The notes beneath the pieces are model-generated. The model had not been told where the DNA came from, searched no databases, and saw only the letters and a program-made list of their open reading frames with translations. Both the position numbers and the translations under genes were made by a program. From Microbacterium sp. (lineage in GTDB: Bacteria; Actinomycetota; Actinomycetes; Actinomycetales; Microbacteriaceae), in contig JAPSKH010000003.1 of the NCBI GenBank assembly GCA_031177765.1, forward strand, positions 62,001 through 126,000: DNA of 64,000 nt, given 5' to 3'. Below, piece by piece: positions 50,653 through 60,689 of this stretch; within the stretch, counting starts at the first letter, position 1; every line of letters begins with the position of its first letter.

Positions 50653-52824
50653 GTGACCACCGCCCTCTACCGCCGCTACCGGCCCGAGTCGTTCGGCGAG
50701 ATGATCGGCCAGTCGCAGGTCACCGAGCCGCTCATGACCGCGCTGCGCAGCGACCGCGTGGGGCACGCGTATCTGTTCTCGGGTCCGCGCGGCTGCGGCA
50801 AGACCACATCCGCCCGCATCCTCGCACGCTGCCTGAACTGCGCCTCGGGTCCGACGGACACCCCGTGCGGCACGTGCGAGAGCTGCGTCGAGCTCGGGCG
50901 CGGCGGCGGCGGGTCCCTCGATGTGGTCGAGATCGACGCGGCCAGCCACAACGGCGTCGACGACGCCCGTGACCTGCGCGAGCGCGCCGTGTTCGCACCC
51001 GCGCGCGACCGCTTCAAGATCTTCATCCTCGACGAGGCGCACATGGTGACGCCGCAGGGCTTCAACGCGCTGCTCAAGCTCGTCGAGGAGCCGCCCGAGC
51101 ACGTCAAGTTCATCTTCGCCACGACCGAGCCCGAGAAGGTCATCGGCACCATCCGCTCGCGCACCCACCACTACCCGTTCCGGCTCGTGCCGCCCGGCGC
51201 CATGCTCGAGTACGTCGAGCAGCTGTGCGCCCAGGAGGGCGTGGACGTCGAACCGGGCGTGCTGCCGCTCGTGGTGCGCGCGGGCGGCGGATCGCCGCGA
51301 GACACGCTGTCGCTCCTGGACCAGCTGATCGCCGGCTCCGACCCGGCGACGGGCTCGGGGACCGTGCTCGTGACCTACGCGCGCGCGGTGGCATTGCTGG
51401 GATACACGCACGCCGAGCTCCTCGACGAAGTCGTCGAGGCGTTCGCCGCCGCCGACGCCGCGGCGGCATTCGGTGCGATCGATCGAGTGGTGCAGACCGG
51501 CCAGGATCCGCGCCGCTTCGTCGACGACCTGCTCGAGCGGCTGCGCGACCTCATCGTCGTGGGTGCGACCGGCGACGGGGCATCCGCGGTTCTGCGCGGG
51601 GTGTCGGCCGAGGACCTCGCTCGCATGAAGCGCCAGGCCGACGCGTTCGGCACGGCGCGGCTGTCGCGCGTCGCCGACCTCGTCATCGCGACGCTCGACG
51701 ACATGACCGGTGCGACCTCGCCGCGGCTGCAGCTCGAGCTCATGGTCGCCCGCGTGCTCGCCAAGGGCACGGATGCCGCGGCTGGGGCCGTCCCGGCGGC
51801 GGGCGCGCCGACCGTCTCCACCCCGGCCGGTGCGGCCGCGACGCCCTCCGTCGCGCCGGCTGCAGCCCCGCCGGCTGCGCCTGCTGCGGCTGCGCCGGCC
51901 GCGGCTGCGCCGGCCTCGCCCGCGCCTGCCGCGGCGGCCGCGGTGGCTCCGGCGTCGCCAGCGGGACCCGACACCGCCGCTCCCGCTGCGGCTCCTGCGT
52001 CCGCGCCGGTGCCGGCCGGTCCCGTCACCGAGCAGCGGATGCGTGACGCGTGGCCGGACATCCTCGGCCGGCTCGAAGGCATCAGCCGGTCGTCCTGGAT
52101 GCTCGCATCCGGTGCCCGGATCGTCTCGCTCGATGACGACGTCCTGACGCTGTCCTTCTCGAGCCAGAACGACGTCGCGAAGTTCAAGCAGCTCGCGGCC
52201 GGCAAGGGCCCCAGTGAAGACCTGCGCCAGGCGATCATGGCCGTCCTCGGCATCCGTGTGAAGTACATCGCCCGGTTCGAGGGCTCCGGTCCCGCCGGAG
52301 GCTCCGGCGGGAGCCCCGGCGGCGCGCCCGCGCCATCGACCAGCGTCCGCACCGCGCCGCCGCGCCCCGCCCCGGCGGCGGCGCCGGCCTCGGCCGCCCC
52401 GGTCACCGAGTGGGCCGTCGCTCCGATCCCGTCGGACGCCGACGCCCCACCGCCCGACCCCGGTCCGGCAGCTGTGGTCACGGCTGCTCCCGGACAGCTC
52501 GCCGTCGACGAGGAGCCGGAGGAGGCGGCGACCATCCGCTCCGCGACCCGCACCGCGACGCTCGCGCCGGCGCCGGAGGGTCAGGTGCTCCCCGAAGCGG
52601 ACGTGGCCCCCTCCATCGAGCGCGACGACGACGAGGACCTCGACGAGATGGGGGACGGCGGCCTCGACGCGCCCGTGCCGCCGACCGTCGCTCCTCCCAT
52701 CGCGCCGATCGTCACGGTGCGCAACGACGGTGTGCAGCGGTACGGCGAGGCCGTGATCCGCCAGGTCCTCGGCGCCACGTTCGTGCGCGAGGAGCCCTAT
52801 CAGCCGCCCACGAGGTTCAGCTGA
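50653..52824 (+). CDS. dnaX: DNA polymerase III subunit gamma/tau
   Basis: The 723-residue clamp-loader ATPase opens MTTALYRRYRPESFGEMIGQ. It has Walker A FSGPRGCGKTTSARIL, the zinc module CLNCASGPTDTPCGTCESC, Walker B FIFATTEPEKV nearby and IFILDEAHMVT, and sensor segments. An Ala/Pro-rich linker (about residues 376-460) separates the ATPase part from a C-terminal domain that begins near VTEQRMRDAWPDIL. The start is set at 50653 by leaderless promoter spacing and family N-terminus. recR follows after three bases. Confidence 0.95.
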   Translation: MTTALYRRYRPESFGEMIGQSQVTEPLMTALRSDRVGHAYLFSGPRGCGKTTSARILARCLNCASGPTDTPCGTCESCVELGRGGGGSLDVVEIDAASHNGVDDARDLRERAVFAPARDRFKIFILDEAHMVTPQGFNALLKLVEEPPEHVKFIFATTEPEKVIGTIRSRTHHYPFRLVPPGAMLEYVEQLCAQEGVDVEPGVLPLVVRAGGGSPRDTLSLLDQLIAGSDPATGSGTVLVTYARAVALLGYTHAELLDEVVEAFAAADAAAAFGAIDRVVQTGQDPRRFVDDLLERLRDLIVVGATGDGASAVLRGVSAEDLARMKRQADAFGTARLSRVADLVIATLDDMTGATSPRLQLELMVARVLAKGTDAAAGAVPAAGAPTVSTPAGAAATPSVAPAAAPPAAPAAAAPAAAAPASPAPAAAAAVAPASPAGPDTAAPAAAPASAPVPAGPVTEQRMRDAWPDILGRLEGISRSSWMLASGARIVSLDDDVLTLSFSSQNDVAKFKQLAAGKGPSEDLRQAIMAVLGIRVKYIARFEGSGPAGGSGGSPGGAPAPSTSVRTAPPRPAPAAAPASAAPVTEWAVAPIPSDADAPPPDPGPAAVVTAAPGQLAVDEEPEEAATIRSATRTATLAPAPEGQVLPEADVAPSIERDDDEDLDEMGDGGLDAPVPPTVAPPIAPIVTVRNDGVQRYGEAVIRQVLGATFVREEPYQPPTRFS

Positions 52825-52827
52825 TCC

Positions 52828-53421
52828 ATGTACGACGGCATCGTCCAAGACCTCATCGACGAGTTCGGCAAGCTCCCCGGGATCGGGCCGAAATCGGCGC
52901 AGCGCATCGCGTTCCACATCCTCCAGACGCCGAACTTCGATGTGTCGCACCTCGCCCAGCTGCTCAGCGAAGTGCGTGAGAAGGTGCGCTTCTGCGAGGT
53001 GTGCGGCAACGTCTCCGAGCAGGAGCGCTGCTCGATCTGCCGCGACCCGCGGCGCAACCACACGCTCATCTGCGTCGTCGAGGATGCCAAGGATGTGGCG
53101 GCGATCGAGCGCACGCGGGAATTCCGCGGCCTGTACCACGTGCTGGGGGGCGCCATCAGTCCCATCGCCGGCATCGGCCCCGACGACCTGCGCATCGCCC
53201 AGCTCATGCAGCGCCTCGCCGACGGCACCGTGCAGGAGGTGATCCTCGCCACCAACCCCAACCTGGAGGGGGAGGCGACGGCGACGTACCTCAGCCGGCT
53301 GCTCCACACGCTGCAGATCAGCGTGACGCGGCTCGCCTCGGGGCTCCCCGTCGGCGGCGATCTCGAGTACGCCGACGAGGTGACGCTCGGCCGGGCGTTC
53401 GAGGGCCGCCGCTCGATGTGA
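52828..53421 (+). CDS. recR: Recombination protein RecR
   Basis: The 197-residue protein works with RecF/RecO in gap repair. It has the N-terminal HhH ([17 protein letters not shown]), the zinc finger [16 protein letters not shown], the Toprim domain ([33 protein letters not shown]) and the C-terminal [20 protein letters not shown]. It starts three bases after dnaX, the conserved dnaX-recR order. Confidence 0.95.
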   Translation: MYDGIVQDLIDEFGKLPGIGPKSAQRIAFHILQTPNFDVSHLAQLLSEVREKVRFCEVCGNVSEQERCSICRDPRRNHTLICVVEDAKDVAAIERTREFRGLYHVLGGAISPIAGIGPDDLRIAQLMQRLADGTVQEVILATNPNLEGEATATYLSRLLHTLQISVTRLASGLPVGGDLEYADEVTLGRAFEGRRSM

Positions 53422-53434
53422 GGAACGGAGCCGC

Positions 53435-54367
53435 ATGAATCCGGTGCAGCGCTTCGACACGCGCGCGTGGCTGCTCTTCGCCGCCATGGCGGTGCTGTGG
53501 GGCATCCCATACCTGTTCATCAAGCAGGCGGTGGACTCGTATTCGCCTCCCGCGGTCGTCGCCGGCCGCACCCTCATCGGCGCGCTGATTCTGCTGCCCT
53601 TCGCGATCCGCCGCGGCGCCCTGGCGCCCGCCTGGCGCAGGATCGGCTGGGTCCTGGCCTTCGGCGCGATCGAGATGGCCGGGCCCTTCCTCCTCCTCGG
53701 TCATGCCGAGCAGACTCTGCCGTCGGGACTGACCGGTCTGCTCGTCGCCACCGTGCCGCTGTTCGCCGCGCTCATCGCTCTGGGCGGAGGCGACCGCTCG
53801 GTGCTGCGCCCGTCCCGTGCGATCGGTCTGGCCATCGGATTCGCCGGCGTCTTCCTCATCGTCGCCGGTCCCGGCCTCGCCATCGAAGGCGGCGGCGGGC
53901 TCATCGCCGTGGGCGAGGTGCTGCTGGTCGCGGTGCTGTACGCGGTCGCGCCGTTCATCGTCGCGCACAAGCTGAAGGGGGTGCCCGCGCTCGGCACCAT
54001 CACGCTGTCGCTGTTCGCGGTGGGCCTGTTCTACCTGCCGATCGGGCTGCTCACACAGCACGAGACGCCGACGTCCACCAGCACCGCATCCCTGCTGGCG
54101 CTGGCGGTGCTGTGCACGGCGCTCGCCTTCATCGTCTTCTTCGCGCTCATCGACCATGTCGGCCCGGTGCGAGCGCCGCTGTTCACCTACGTCAACCCCG
54201 TCGTCGCGATCATCCTGGGCACGATCGTCCTCAGCGAGCCGCTCACGTTCGGCCTCGTCGCCGGCCTGCCGCTGGTGATCCTCGGGTGCTGGCTCGCCGC
54301 CACCGGCGGCACCCTGCGCACGCGGACCATGCCCGAAGACGAGCTGCCGCGCGTCGCCCCGGGCTGA
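53435..54367 (+). CDS. EamA/DMT family transporter
   Basis: The 310-residue protein has ten hydrophobic helices in two EamA halves; conserved segments include AAMAVLWGIPYLFIKQAVDSYSPPAVVAGRTLIGA and the second-half YVNPVVAIILGTIVLSEPLTFGLVAGLPLVILG. It probably exports a small metabolite such as an amino acid, but this cannot be determined here. It starts 13 bases after recR with GAGGAACGGAG and may be cotranscribed. Confidence 0.88.
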   Translation: MNPVQRFDTRAWLLFAAMAVLWGIPYLFIKQAVDSYSPPAVVAGRTLIGALILLPFAIRRGALAPAWRRIGWVLAFGAIEMAGPFLLLGHAEQTLPSGLTGLLVATVPLFAALIALGGGDRSVLRPSRAIGLAIGFAGVFLIVAGPGLAIEGGGGLIAVGEVLLVAVLYAVAPFIVAHKLKGVPALGTITLSLFAVGLFYLPIGLLTQHETPTSTSTASLLALAVLCTALAFIVFFALIDHVGPVRAPLFTYVNPVVAIILGTIVLSEPLTFGLVAGLPLVILGCWLAATGGTLRTRTMPEDELPRVAPG

Positions 54368-54369
54368 GG

Positions 54370-54858
54370 TCAGCGCAGCACCTCGACCAGCACGATCCAC
54401 GACACCAGCAAGGCGGCGACGATCGCGACGATCGAGCCGGCCGCCAACCACGACAGACCGTCCGCGCGCCCGCTCAGAAGGAGCGCACCGCCCACGATGT
54501 AGGCCGCCGGCGCCACGAACCCGACGGCGGCCTTGAGCACGCGCAGACGGTTGGCGGGATGCCGGTTCTCGAAGATCCGCCGTGCCGCCTGCGTCTGGAA
54601 CGCGCCGGCGCCCAGCGCGAGCACGACCATCAGCACACCGTACGGCAGCGCCCCGATATCGGGGATCAGCCCGATGGCAGAGCCGACGAGGGCCAGCACG
54701 AGGCCGGCGATCCCCGCCGCGAGGCGCGCGGTGAGGGCGTCCTCTTTGATGATGTCGCCGATGTTGACGCTCGCGGCGACGATCACCAGACCGGCGAGGG
54801 CGGCGGTCGCGCCGACCATCGCGACGTTGAAGTCCGACCATGCGGCGATCTGCTCCAT
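54370..54858 (-). CDS. Hypothetical membrane protein
   Basis: The 162-residue protein has about five hydrophobic segments (for example VAMVGATAALAGLVIVAASVNIG, GIAGLVLALVGSAIGLIPDIG, YGVLMVVLALGAGAF and GSIVAIVAALLVSWIVLVEVL). No known domain or catalytic residue is visible. The start at 54858 is well supported by a TAGCAT hexamer six bases upstream on the minus strand. It is convergent with the EamA gene, whose stop is two bases away. Confidence 0.75.
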   Translation of the reverse strand: MEQIAAWSDFNVAMVGATAALAGLVIVAASVNIGDIIKEDALTARLAAGIAGLVLALVGSAIGLIPDIGALPYGVLMVVLALGAGAFQTQAARRIFENRHPANRLRVLKAAVGFVAPAAYIVGGALLLSGRADGLSWLAAGSIVAIVAALLVSWIVLVEVLR

Positions 54859-54864
54859 GATCGG

Positions 54865-54870
54865 ATGCTA
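54865..54870 (-). promoter_or_regulatory. -10 hexamer of the hypothetical membrane protein gene
   Basis: TAGCAT on the minus strand (54870-54865) is followed by six bases and the ATG at 54858, giving a leaderless arrangement. Confidence 0.55.
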
Positions 54871-54930
54871 GCGGCGGCGCACCCGCGACGGGGGCGCCGT
54901 CACATGATCGGGTGCGCATGGGCGCGTCCG

Positions 54931-54936
54931 TAAGAT
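54931..54936 (+). promoter_or_regulatory. -10 hexamer of lysC
   Basis: TAAGAT at 54931-54936 precedes a leader of about 65 bases that ends with GGGAG before the GTG at 55010. Confidence 0.45.
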
Positions 54937-55009
54937 GGAGGGCGGGGTGCGGCATCCTTCGCCGCCCGATCCAACACGTGTGCCCAAGCGCACCTCCGGG
55001 AGTTCCATC

Positions 55010-56308
55010 GTGGCGCTGATCGTCCAGAAGTACGGCGGATCGTCGGTCGCGGATGCCGAGAGCATCAAGCGCGTCGCCAAGCGCATCGTCGACACGCGCC
55101 GCGCCGGCCACGAGGTGGTCGTCGCCGTCAGCGCGATGGGCGACACCACCGACGAGCTGCTCGACCTGGCCGCAGAGGTCGCACCCATCCCGGCGCCGCG
55201 CGAGCTGGACATGCTGCTTTCCAGCGGCGAGCGCATCTCGATGGCGCTGCTGGCGATGGCGATCCACTCCATGGGATTCGAGGCGCGGTCGTTCACAGGC
55301 AGCCAGGCGGGCATGATCACCGACGCCACGCATGGCGCAGCCCGCATCGTCGATGTCACGCCGATCCGCCTGCGCGAAGCCCTCGACGAGGGGGCGATCG
55401 TCATCGTCGCGGGCTTCCAGGGATTCAACCGCGACACCCGCGACATCACGACGCTGGGACGTGGGGGATCCGACACCACCGCCGTCGCGCTCGCAGCCGC
55501 GCTCGATGCCGACGTGTGCGAGATCTACAGCGACGTCGACGGGATCTTCACCGCCGATCCGCGCGTCGTGCCTCGCGCGAAGAAGCTGGGCGTCGTCTCG
55601 GCCGAGGAGATGCTCGAGCTCGCTGCCAACGGTGCGAAGGTGCTGTACATCCGCGCCGTCGAATACGCGCGGCGTCACGGCGTGCTGATCCACGCGCGGT
55701 CGACGTTCAGCTCCGCCGTCGGCACGTTCGTGCTCGGCGACGGGATGACGCTGCCGGACGAGCTGTCCGACGGGCAAGAGGGAGAACAGATGGAAGAGCC
55801 GATCGTCGCGGGCGTTGCGACCGACCTCAGCCAGGCCAAGATCACGATCATCGGCGTGCCGGACGTCCCCGGCAAGGCGGCCGAGATCTTCAAGATCATC
55901 GCCAAGTCCGGTGCCAACGTCGACATGATCGTGCAGAACGTGTCGGCGGCGGCAACGGGTCGCACCGACATCTCCTTCACGCTGCCCAAGGCCGACGCGG
56001 CGACCGCGCTGAAGGCGCTCGCCGGCGAGCAGACCGCCGTCGGCTTCGAAAGCCTCGTGCACGACGACCAGATCGGCAAGCTCTCGGTGGTCGGCGCCGG
56101 GATGCGCACCCACTCCGGTGTGTCGGCGACCCTCTTCGAGGCGCTCAGCGTCGCGGGGATCAACATCGAGATGATCTCCACCTCGGAGATCCGGATCTCG
56201 GTCGTCGTCCGCGGCGACGACCTGGCCGAGGCGGCGCGCGTCGTGCACCGCGCGTACGGCCTGGACGGCGACGTCGAAGCCGTCGTGCACGCCGGCACCG
56301 GCCGCTGA
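55010..56308 (+). CDS. lysC: Aspartate kinase (alpha subunit reading frame)
   Basis: The 432-residue enzyme phosphorylates aspartate, the first step to lysine, methionine and threonine. The kinase domain has [64 protein letters not shown]. Two C-terminal ACT domains (about 265-432) provide feedback inhibition. GTG 55010 has GGGAG nearby; a longer frame from 54935 overlaps the promoter. An internal start with a strong ribosome-binding site encodes the beta subunit. Confidence 0.94.
   Translation: MALIVQKYGGSSVADAESIKRVAKRIVDTRRAGHEVVVAVSAMGDTTDELLDLAAEVAPIPAPRELDMLLSSGERISMALLAMAIHSMGFEARSFTGSQAGMITDATHGAARIVDVTPIRLREALDEGAIVIVAGFQGFNRDTRDITTLGRGGSDTTAVALAAALDADVCEIYSDVDGIFTADPRVVPRAKKLGVVSAEEMLELAANGAKVLYIRAVEYARRHGVLIHARSTFSSAVGTFVLGDGMTLPDELSDGQEGEQMEEPIVAGVATDLSQAKITIIGVPDVPGKAAEIFKIIAKSGANVDMIVQNVSAAATGRTDISFTLPKADAATALKALAGEQTAVGFESLVHDDQIGKLSVVGAGMRTHSGVSATLFEALSVAGINIEMISTSEIRISVVVRGDDLAEAARVVHRAYGLDGDVEAVVHAGTGR
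55790..56308 (+). CDS. Aspartate kinase beta subunit, in-frame internal start
   Basis: Within lysC an ATG at 55790 ([12 protein letters not shown]) is preceded by AAGAGGGAGAA at suitable spacing. It would yield a 172-residue polypeptide made of the two ACT domains. The same overlapping arrangement, with the same beta length, is known for Corynebacterium glutamicum lysC, where the enzyme is alpha2beta2 and inhibited jointly by lysine and threonine. Expression here is inferred. Confidence 0.65.
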   Translation: MEEPIVAGVATDLSQAKITIIGVPDVPGKAAEIFKIIAKSGANVDMIVQNVSAAATGRTDISFTLPKADAATALKALAGEQTAVGFESLVHDDQIGKLSVVGAGMRTHSGVSATLFEALSVAGINIEMISTSEIRISVVVRGDDLAEAARVVHRAYGLDGDVEAVVHAGTGR

Positions 56309-56313
56309 CCGCC

Positions 56314-56766
56314 ATGGACACGGCGCATCTGCCTCTGTCCGCGGTCGTCGGCCTGCCCGTTCTCGGGCCCTTCGGAGAGCTCTCCCGGCTCGTCCCCGCC
56401 GCGTGGCAGCAGCTCGAGGAGATGGTGGGACGCAACGCGGACGAGAACTTCGTCGAACTGAGCACGCAGCTCCGAGACGGGCGCTACCACGAGGTCGTCG
56501 GCGTGCTGCGAGAGGCCGGAACCGCGGCGGAGATCTCCCGACCCGGCATGGTCACCGTCCTGGTGCCGCCGGGAGAATGGCTCTCCGCGCAACACGGCGG
56601 TCCACGGGAGACGATCGCGGAAGGGTTCGACGCGCTCATCGCAGAGGCGCAGCGGCTCGGACGCACTCCCAGCGGCGAGAAGCTCGACATCGGATACCGC
56701 CTCGACGGCGCCGAGGAGAGTCACGAGCTCCGGATCCGACTCCTGCCCGCTTCGCGACGGGCGTAA
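56314..56766 (+). CDS. GyrI-like / effector-binding domain protein (tentative)
   Basis: The 150-residue product starts five bases after lysC stops, so it is in the same operon. The pattern VVGLPVLGPFGELSRLVPAAWQQL, then VTVLVPPGEWLSAQHGGP and a terminal LDIGYRLDGAEESHELRIRLLP resembles the GyrI-like (AraC effector-binding) fold, but the match is by eye and weak. No catalytic residues are apparent. Its position between lysC and asd could mean a regulatory role, but this is not shown. Confidence 0.55.
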   Translation: MDTAHLPLSAVVGLPVLGPFGELSRLVPAAWQQLEEMVGRNADENFVELSTQLRDGRYHEVVGVLREAGTAAEISRPGMVTVLVPPGEWLSAQHGGPRETIAEGFDALIAEAQRLGRTPSGEKLDIGYRLDGAEESHELRIRLLPASRRA

Positions 56767-56796
56767 CCGGTGGCCGCTCCCACCGTGCGGCGGCGG

Positions 56797-56802
56797 TAGA
56801 AT
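56797..56802 (+). promoter_or_regulatory. -10 hexamer of asd
   Basis: TAGAAT at 56797-56802 is followed by a leader of about 50 bases that ends in a GAGGAAC ribosome-binding site before ATG 56861. Confidence 0.5.
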
Positions 56803-56851
56803 CGGGCAATCCCGCGCGTCCGACGGCGTCCGCGCGTCCGCTCCACGCTGA

Positions 56852-57949
<1,098 letters not shown>

Positions 57950-57954
57950 TTTGC

Positions 57955-58009
57955 CCGGGCGGCAAGATCGCCCGGACTTTCCGCCCCTGACCGGATTCCC
58001 GGTCAGGGG
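57955..58009 (+). terminator. Two consecutive terminator hairpins after asd
   Basis: CCGGGCG (57955-57961) pairs with CGCCCGG (57969-57975) and is followed by ACTTT. CCCCTGACCG (57984-57993) pairs perfectly with CGGTCAGGGG (58000-58009) and is followed by TGCTTTC. The second is the stronger. Confidence 0.8.
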
Positions 58010-58025
58010 TGCTTTCGCGCGCGAA

Positions 58026-58037
58026 TAGAATCGTCTG
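58026..58037 (+). promoter_or_regulatory. -10 hexamer of mqo, leaderless spacing
   Basis: TAGAAT at 58026-58031 lies six bases before GTG 58038. Confidence 0.6.
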
Positions 58038-59558
58038 GTGACCGAAAAGTTGGACGTCAGCTCCCTCGATGCGAACCGCAGCGCTCTTCCGGGCGGCACG
58101 GTGGATGTGCTCCTGATCGGCGGTGGCATCATGAGCGCGACCCTCGGCACCCTGATCCGGCAGCTGCAGCCGGATTGGAAGATCGCGGTGTTCGAGCGTC
58201 TGCACGAGGTGGGCCTGGAGAGCTCCAACGCGTGGAACAACGCCGGCACCGGGCACGCCGCACTGTGCGAGCTGAACTACATGCCCGAAGGTCCCGACGG
58301 GTCGGTCGACCCCACGAAGGCCATCGCCATCAACGAGCAGTTCCAGCAGAGCCGCCAGTACTGGTCGTCGCTGGTCGAGCAGGGCGTCCTCGACGAGCCC
58401 TCCACCTTCATCAACTCCACCCCGCACATGACGTTCGTGCGCGGAGAGAAGGACGTCGCGTACCTGCGCAAGCGCTACGAGGTGCTCAAGGAGCAGCCGC
58501 TGTTCGCCGGCATCCAGTACAGCGAGGACTCGCGGGTCATCCATCAGTGGGCGCCGCTGCTGATGAAGAAGCGCCGCAAGGGCGAACCGTTCGCCGCCAC
58601 GCGCGTGCCCGCCGGCACCGACGTCGATTTCGGCGCCCTCACCCGTCAGATGTTCGCCTACCTGTCCGCGAACGGCGTCGACGTGCGCACGAACACCGAG
58701 GTGCGACGCCTCAAGCGACTCCGCGACGGATCATGGCGAGTGCGCTACCGCCGCACGGTGGGGCAGACCCCCGGCGAGATCCGCGCGCGCTTCGTCTTCG
58801 TCGGCGCCGGCGGCTGGGCGCTCAAGCTCCTGCAGCGCTCGGGCATCCCTGAGATCTCCGGCTACGGTGTCTTCCCGATCGGGGGACAGTTCCTCAAGAC
58901 GACCAAGCCCGAGCTCGTCGCACAGCACAAGGCGAAGGTGTACTCGCAGGCCTCGGTGGGGGCGCCGCCGATGTCGGTGCCGCACCTGGACACGCGCATC
59001 GTCGACGGCGAGGCATCCCTGCTGTTCGGGCCGTTCGCGACATTCAGCCCCAAGTTCCTCAAGAACGGCTCGTTGTGGGACATCGTCGGCCAGGTGCGTC
59101 CGGGGAACCTCGGCCCCATGCTCAAGGTCGCCATCGACAACCCGGGGCTCATCAAGTACCTCGTCAGCGAGCTGCTGAAGAACCACAAGAAGAAGGTCGA
59201 CAGCCTGCGGGTCTTCGTACCCACCGCGAAGGACGAGGACTGGGAGCTCATCCAGGCCGGCCAGCGCGCCCAGGTGATGAAGAAGGATCCGAAGAAGGGC
59301 GGCGTCCTCCAGTTCGGCACCGAAGTGGTCACCGGTGCGGATGGCACCATCGCGGGGCTCCTCGGCGCCTCGCCGGGGGCCTCGACCGCCGTCTCCATCA
59401 TGCTGGGGCTGCTCAAGACCTGCTTCCCTGAGCGCATCGACGAGTGGGAGCCGCGACTGCGAGAGCTGATCCCCAGCTACGGCGACACCCTCAACCCGCG
59501 CCCGGAGGTGGCCGAGGAGGTCCTCACCGAGACGGCGGAGGCGCTCGCGCTGGTCTGA
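58038..59558 (+). CDS. mqo: Malate:quinone oxidoreductase
   Basis: The 506-residue FAD enzyme oxidises malate to oxaloacetate and passes electrons to menaquinone at the membrane. It has the FAD motif VLLIGGGIMSATLGTLIRQ, LESSNAWNNAGTGHAALCELNY, the central FVFVGAGGWALKLLQ and YGVFPIGGQFL blocks, and the C-terminal EVVTGADGTIAGLLGASPGASTAVSIML. Length is normal for the family. It has its own leaderless promoter; the next small gene follows after 17 bases. Confidence 0.95.
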   Translation: MTEKLDVSSLDANRSALPGGTVDVLLIGGGIMSATLGTLIRQLQPDWKIAVFERLHEVGLESSNAWNNAGTGHAALCELNYMPEGPDGSVDPTKAIAINEQFQQSRQYWSSLVEQGVLDEPSTFINSTPHMTFVRGEKDVAYLRKRYEVLKEQPLFAGIQYSEDSRVIHQWAPLLMKKRRKGEPFAATRVPAGTDVDFGALTRQMFAYLSANGVDVRTNTEVRRLKRLRDGSWRVRYRRTVGQTPGEIRARFVFVGAGGWALKLLQRSGIPEISGYGVFPIGGQFLKTTKPELVAQHKAKVYSQASVGAPPMSVPHLDTRIVDGEASLLFGPFATFSPKFLKNGSLWDIVGQVRPGNLGPMLKVAIDNPGLIKYLVSELLKNHKKKVDSLRVFVPTAKDEDWELIQAGQRAQVMKKDPKKGGVLQFGTEVVTGADGTIAGLLGASPGASTAVSIMLGLLKTCFPERIDEWEPRLRELIPSYGDTLNPRPEVAEEVLTETAEALALV

Positions 59559-59575
59559 GCCGAGGCCGCCGATCC

Positions 59576-60007
59576 ATGAGGCTGTGGTCGCTGCATCCGT
59601 CGATCCTCGATCGCGCTGCACTGATCTCGTGCTGGCGTGAGGGACTGCTCGCGCAGCGCGTGCTGACCGGCACCACGCGGGGCTACACGAAGCATCCGCA
59701 GCTGGAGCGGTTCCGGGCGACCCCGGAGCCCCTCGACGCGATCGGGCACTACCTGATGAGCGTGCGCCAGGCGGCGACGCTGCGCGGGTACGTCTTCGAC
59801 GCGTCCCGCGTCCTGCGGCCGGATGCCTCCACGCCGGCCATCCCGGTGACCAGCGGCCAGCTGGCGTACGAGCTGGAGCATCTGCGGCGGAAGGTCGCGG
59901 TCCGTGACCCCGCCTGGCTGCCACGGCTCCCCGAGGTCGCATGGCCGTCTCCGAGCCTGATCGAGGTGCCCGGCGGCGTCGAATCGTGGGAACGCGCGTC
60001 ACCGTAG
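59576..60007 (+). CDS. Pyrimidine dimer DNA glycosylase / endonuclease V family
   Basis: The 143-residue protein opens MRLWSLHPSILDRAALISCWREGLLAQRVL and continues YTKHPQLERFRATPEPLDAIGHYL, the pattern of the PF03013 pyrimidine dimer DNA glycosylase family. It would remove UV photoproducts by base excision. The ATG at 59576 begins the conserved sequence 17 bases after mqo stops, so the two may be cotranscribed. Confidence 0.82.
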   Translation: MRLWSLHPSILDRAALISCWREGLLAQRVLTGTTRGYTKHPQLERFRATPEPLDAIGHYLMSVRQAATLRGYVFDASRVLRPDASTPAIPVTSGQLAYELEHLRRKVAVRDPAWLPRLPEVAWPSPSLIEVPGGVESWERASP

Positions 60008-60016
60008 ACTCGCGGG
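60005..60016 (+). promoter_or_regulatory. -10 hexamer of tdk, leaderless spacing
   Basis: TAGACT at 60005-60010 overlaps the stop of the preceding gene and lies six bases before GTG 60017. Confidence 0.6.
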
Positions 60017-60664
60017 GTGGCCAAGCTCTACTTCCGGTACGGAGCGATGAACTCCGGCAAGTCGACGTCGCTTCTGCAGGCCGCCTACAACTACGAGGAG
60101 CGCGGGCAGCACGTGCTGCTGGCCAAGCCGACCATCGACACCAAGGGCGCGGACCAGATCGACAGCCGGCTGGGCGTCAAGCGCACCGTCGACTTCCTCA
60201 TCGACCCCGACGACGATCTGCGGACGCTGTTCCGCACGCACCGTGAACGGCTGAGGCGCAACGCCGCGGCCGCCCTGGTCCCGGAGTCGGACGAGCACGA
60301 GGTGGACGTCGCGTGCCTGCTCATCGACGAGGCGCAGTTCCTGACGCCGGAGCACGTCGACGACCTGCTGCGCATCGTCGTGCTCGACCGCGTGCCGGTG
60401 CTCGCATACGGCATCCGCACCGACTTCCAGACGCAGGCCTTCCCCGGCTCGGCACGCCTGATGGAGCTCGCCCACAGCCTGGAGGAGCTGAAGACGATCT
60501 GCCGCTGCGGGCGCAAGGCCATCTTCAACGCGCGCCTGGTCGGCGGACGCTTCGTCTTCGAGGGCGACCAGGTGGCGATCGACGAGCTGAGCGCCGACCG
60601 CGTCACGTACGAGTCGCTGTGCGCCGAGGACTACCTGCGCGAGTCGGGTGGTCGGTTGCGCTGA
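60017..60664 (+). CDS. tdk: Thymidine kinase, type II
   Basis: The 215-residue enzyme phosphorylates thymidine in the salvage pathway. It has the P-loop YGAMNSGKSTSL, DVACLLIDEAQFLTPEHV, AYGIRTDFQTQAFPGSARLMELA, and a zinc-binding region with CRCGRKA. The nucleoside-binding lasso lies near VGGRFVFEGDQV. The GTG start at 60017 is fixed by a leaderless promoter. Confidence 0.94.
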   Translation: MAKLYFRYGAMNSGKSTSLLQAAYNYEERGQHVLLAKPTIDTKGADQIDSRLGVKRTVDFLIDPDDDLRTLFRTHRERLRRNAAAALVPESDEHEVDVACLLIDEAQFLTPEHVDDLLRIVVLDRVPVLAYGIRTDFQTQAFPGSARLMELAHSLEELKTICRCGRKAIFNARLVGGRFVFEGDQVAIDELSADRVTYESLCAEDYLRESGGRLR

Positions 60665-60676
60665 CTGTCAGCCCTC

Positions 60677-60689
60677 TAGGCTTGAGACC
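60677..60689 (+). promoter_or_regulatory. -10 hexamer of galE, leaderless spacing
   Basis: TAGGCT at 60677-60682 is seven bases before ATG 60690 and separates the true start from a longer in-frame start at 60648. Confidence 0.6.

Noticed and set aside
50068..53577. Very long open frame on the minus strand (over 1100 codons) opposite the GH65, dnaX and recR genes
   Set aside because: It is a by-product of G/C third-position bias. Its sequence is Arg/Gly/His-rich low complexity and the plus strand has well-supported genes throughout.
53318..56290. Long minus-strand frame opposite the EamA transporter and lysC genes
   Set aside because: Same codon-bias shadow; no domain, start signal or promoter supports it.
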